Below, one piece after another: positions 63,555 to 64,000 of a DNA stretch of 64,000 nt. This DNA comes from Dugong dugon (taxonomy: Eukaryota; Chordata; Mammalia; Sirenia; Dugongidae). The DNA is taken from positions 57,408,145 to 57,472,144 of the forward strand of contig CM057468.1 of the NCBI GenBank assembly GCA_030035585.1, in the 5' to 3' direction. The translations under genes were made by a program, and so were the position numbers. The notes below the pieces were generated by a model. The model was not told the origin of the DNA and ran no database searches. It worked only from the letters and a program-made list of their open reading frames with translations. Numbering within the stretch: position 1 is the stretch's first letter; every line of letters starts with the position of its first letter.

Positions 63555-64000
63555 TTATGCAACTAGTGACTGTCTTTCCTCTGCTTTTCTACTCTTCGTT
63601 CTGTTTCTTTTCTTAAAAAGAATTATTATTATTTTTTTAATCCTGATTTCCTTTGTTTTGGCTAGCAGCAGCAATGACTTTCATCTCGTTTCCCTAATCC
63701 TTCCTTGAGTGGCAAAGCTCTGAAGCGAGGAAGCCAAATAGCAAGCAAGGAGGAAGAAGAAAAGCACATTTTTAAGTCTGTGAGGCAGACACTACTCTCT
63801 GTCTATCCAACAACGGGAGACCACTGAATGTGGAGAAAATGAAGCTCCCTTACCTAGCTCTAAGCAATGAGATTGCCAGTCATTGCATAACATTTGCAAT
63901 GACTCTGTCAGTCATTGGTCTTGGTTGGACATATGAGCCAGTGCTGGGTCAAGGATACATAAAATGAAGACTGTCATGTGGTTTCTGGACAGGCTTTTGC

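Overview
This is a mammalian nuclear window, almost certainly from an afrotherian and most likely a proboscidean (elephant). The evidence is about 25 copies of the tRNA-derived AfroSINE family, RTE LINEs whose 3' tails match the AfroSINE tail, and L1 3' ends of the same style, over a background of old pan-mammalian repeats (MIR, L2, old L1, MER5-type hAT, MaLR LTRs). Bases are AT-rich apart from one CpG island and one retrogene. No bacterial, CRISPR, tRNA or rRNA features are present.

Layout. 1-7979: repeat-rich sequence read as part of the first intron of a minus-strand gene. 7660-8730: a CpG island with a minus-strand splice donor (exon end 7980) and a consensus MEF2 site (8181-8190). From the neighbouring retrogene and the MEF2 site I infer the distal promoter and non-coding first exon of HDAC9, transcribed leftward. 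8730-56700: a gene desert made of AfroSINEs, RTE, old L1, MIR and MaLR/ERV LTR fossils, often nested. 57007-57963: an intact 318-codon intronless PRPP synthetase gene on the plus strand, best read as PRPS1L1. Its 3' UTR runs to about 58725. 58730-64000: more repeat-rich intergenic DNA.

How the genes relate. The inferred HDAC9 promoter and PRPS1L1 lie head to head about 49 kb apart, the order and orientation I recall from the human and mouse maps (PRPS1L1 between SNX13 and HDAC9). PRPS1L1 would make PRPP for nucleotide synthesis, in testis in other mammals. HDAC9 is a class IIa deacetylase that represses MEF2 and is itself a MEF2 target. No functional link between the two genes is visible.

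I did not find a wholly new gene system. The most unusual items are an AfroSINE insertion carrying an inverted copy of sequence from about 350 bp away (37712-37932), a near-perfect 52-nt hairpin (45055-45106), a CpG-retaining segment just upstream of the PRPS1L1 start, and two radical substitutions at residues 259-260 of the PRPS1L1 protein.
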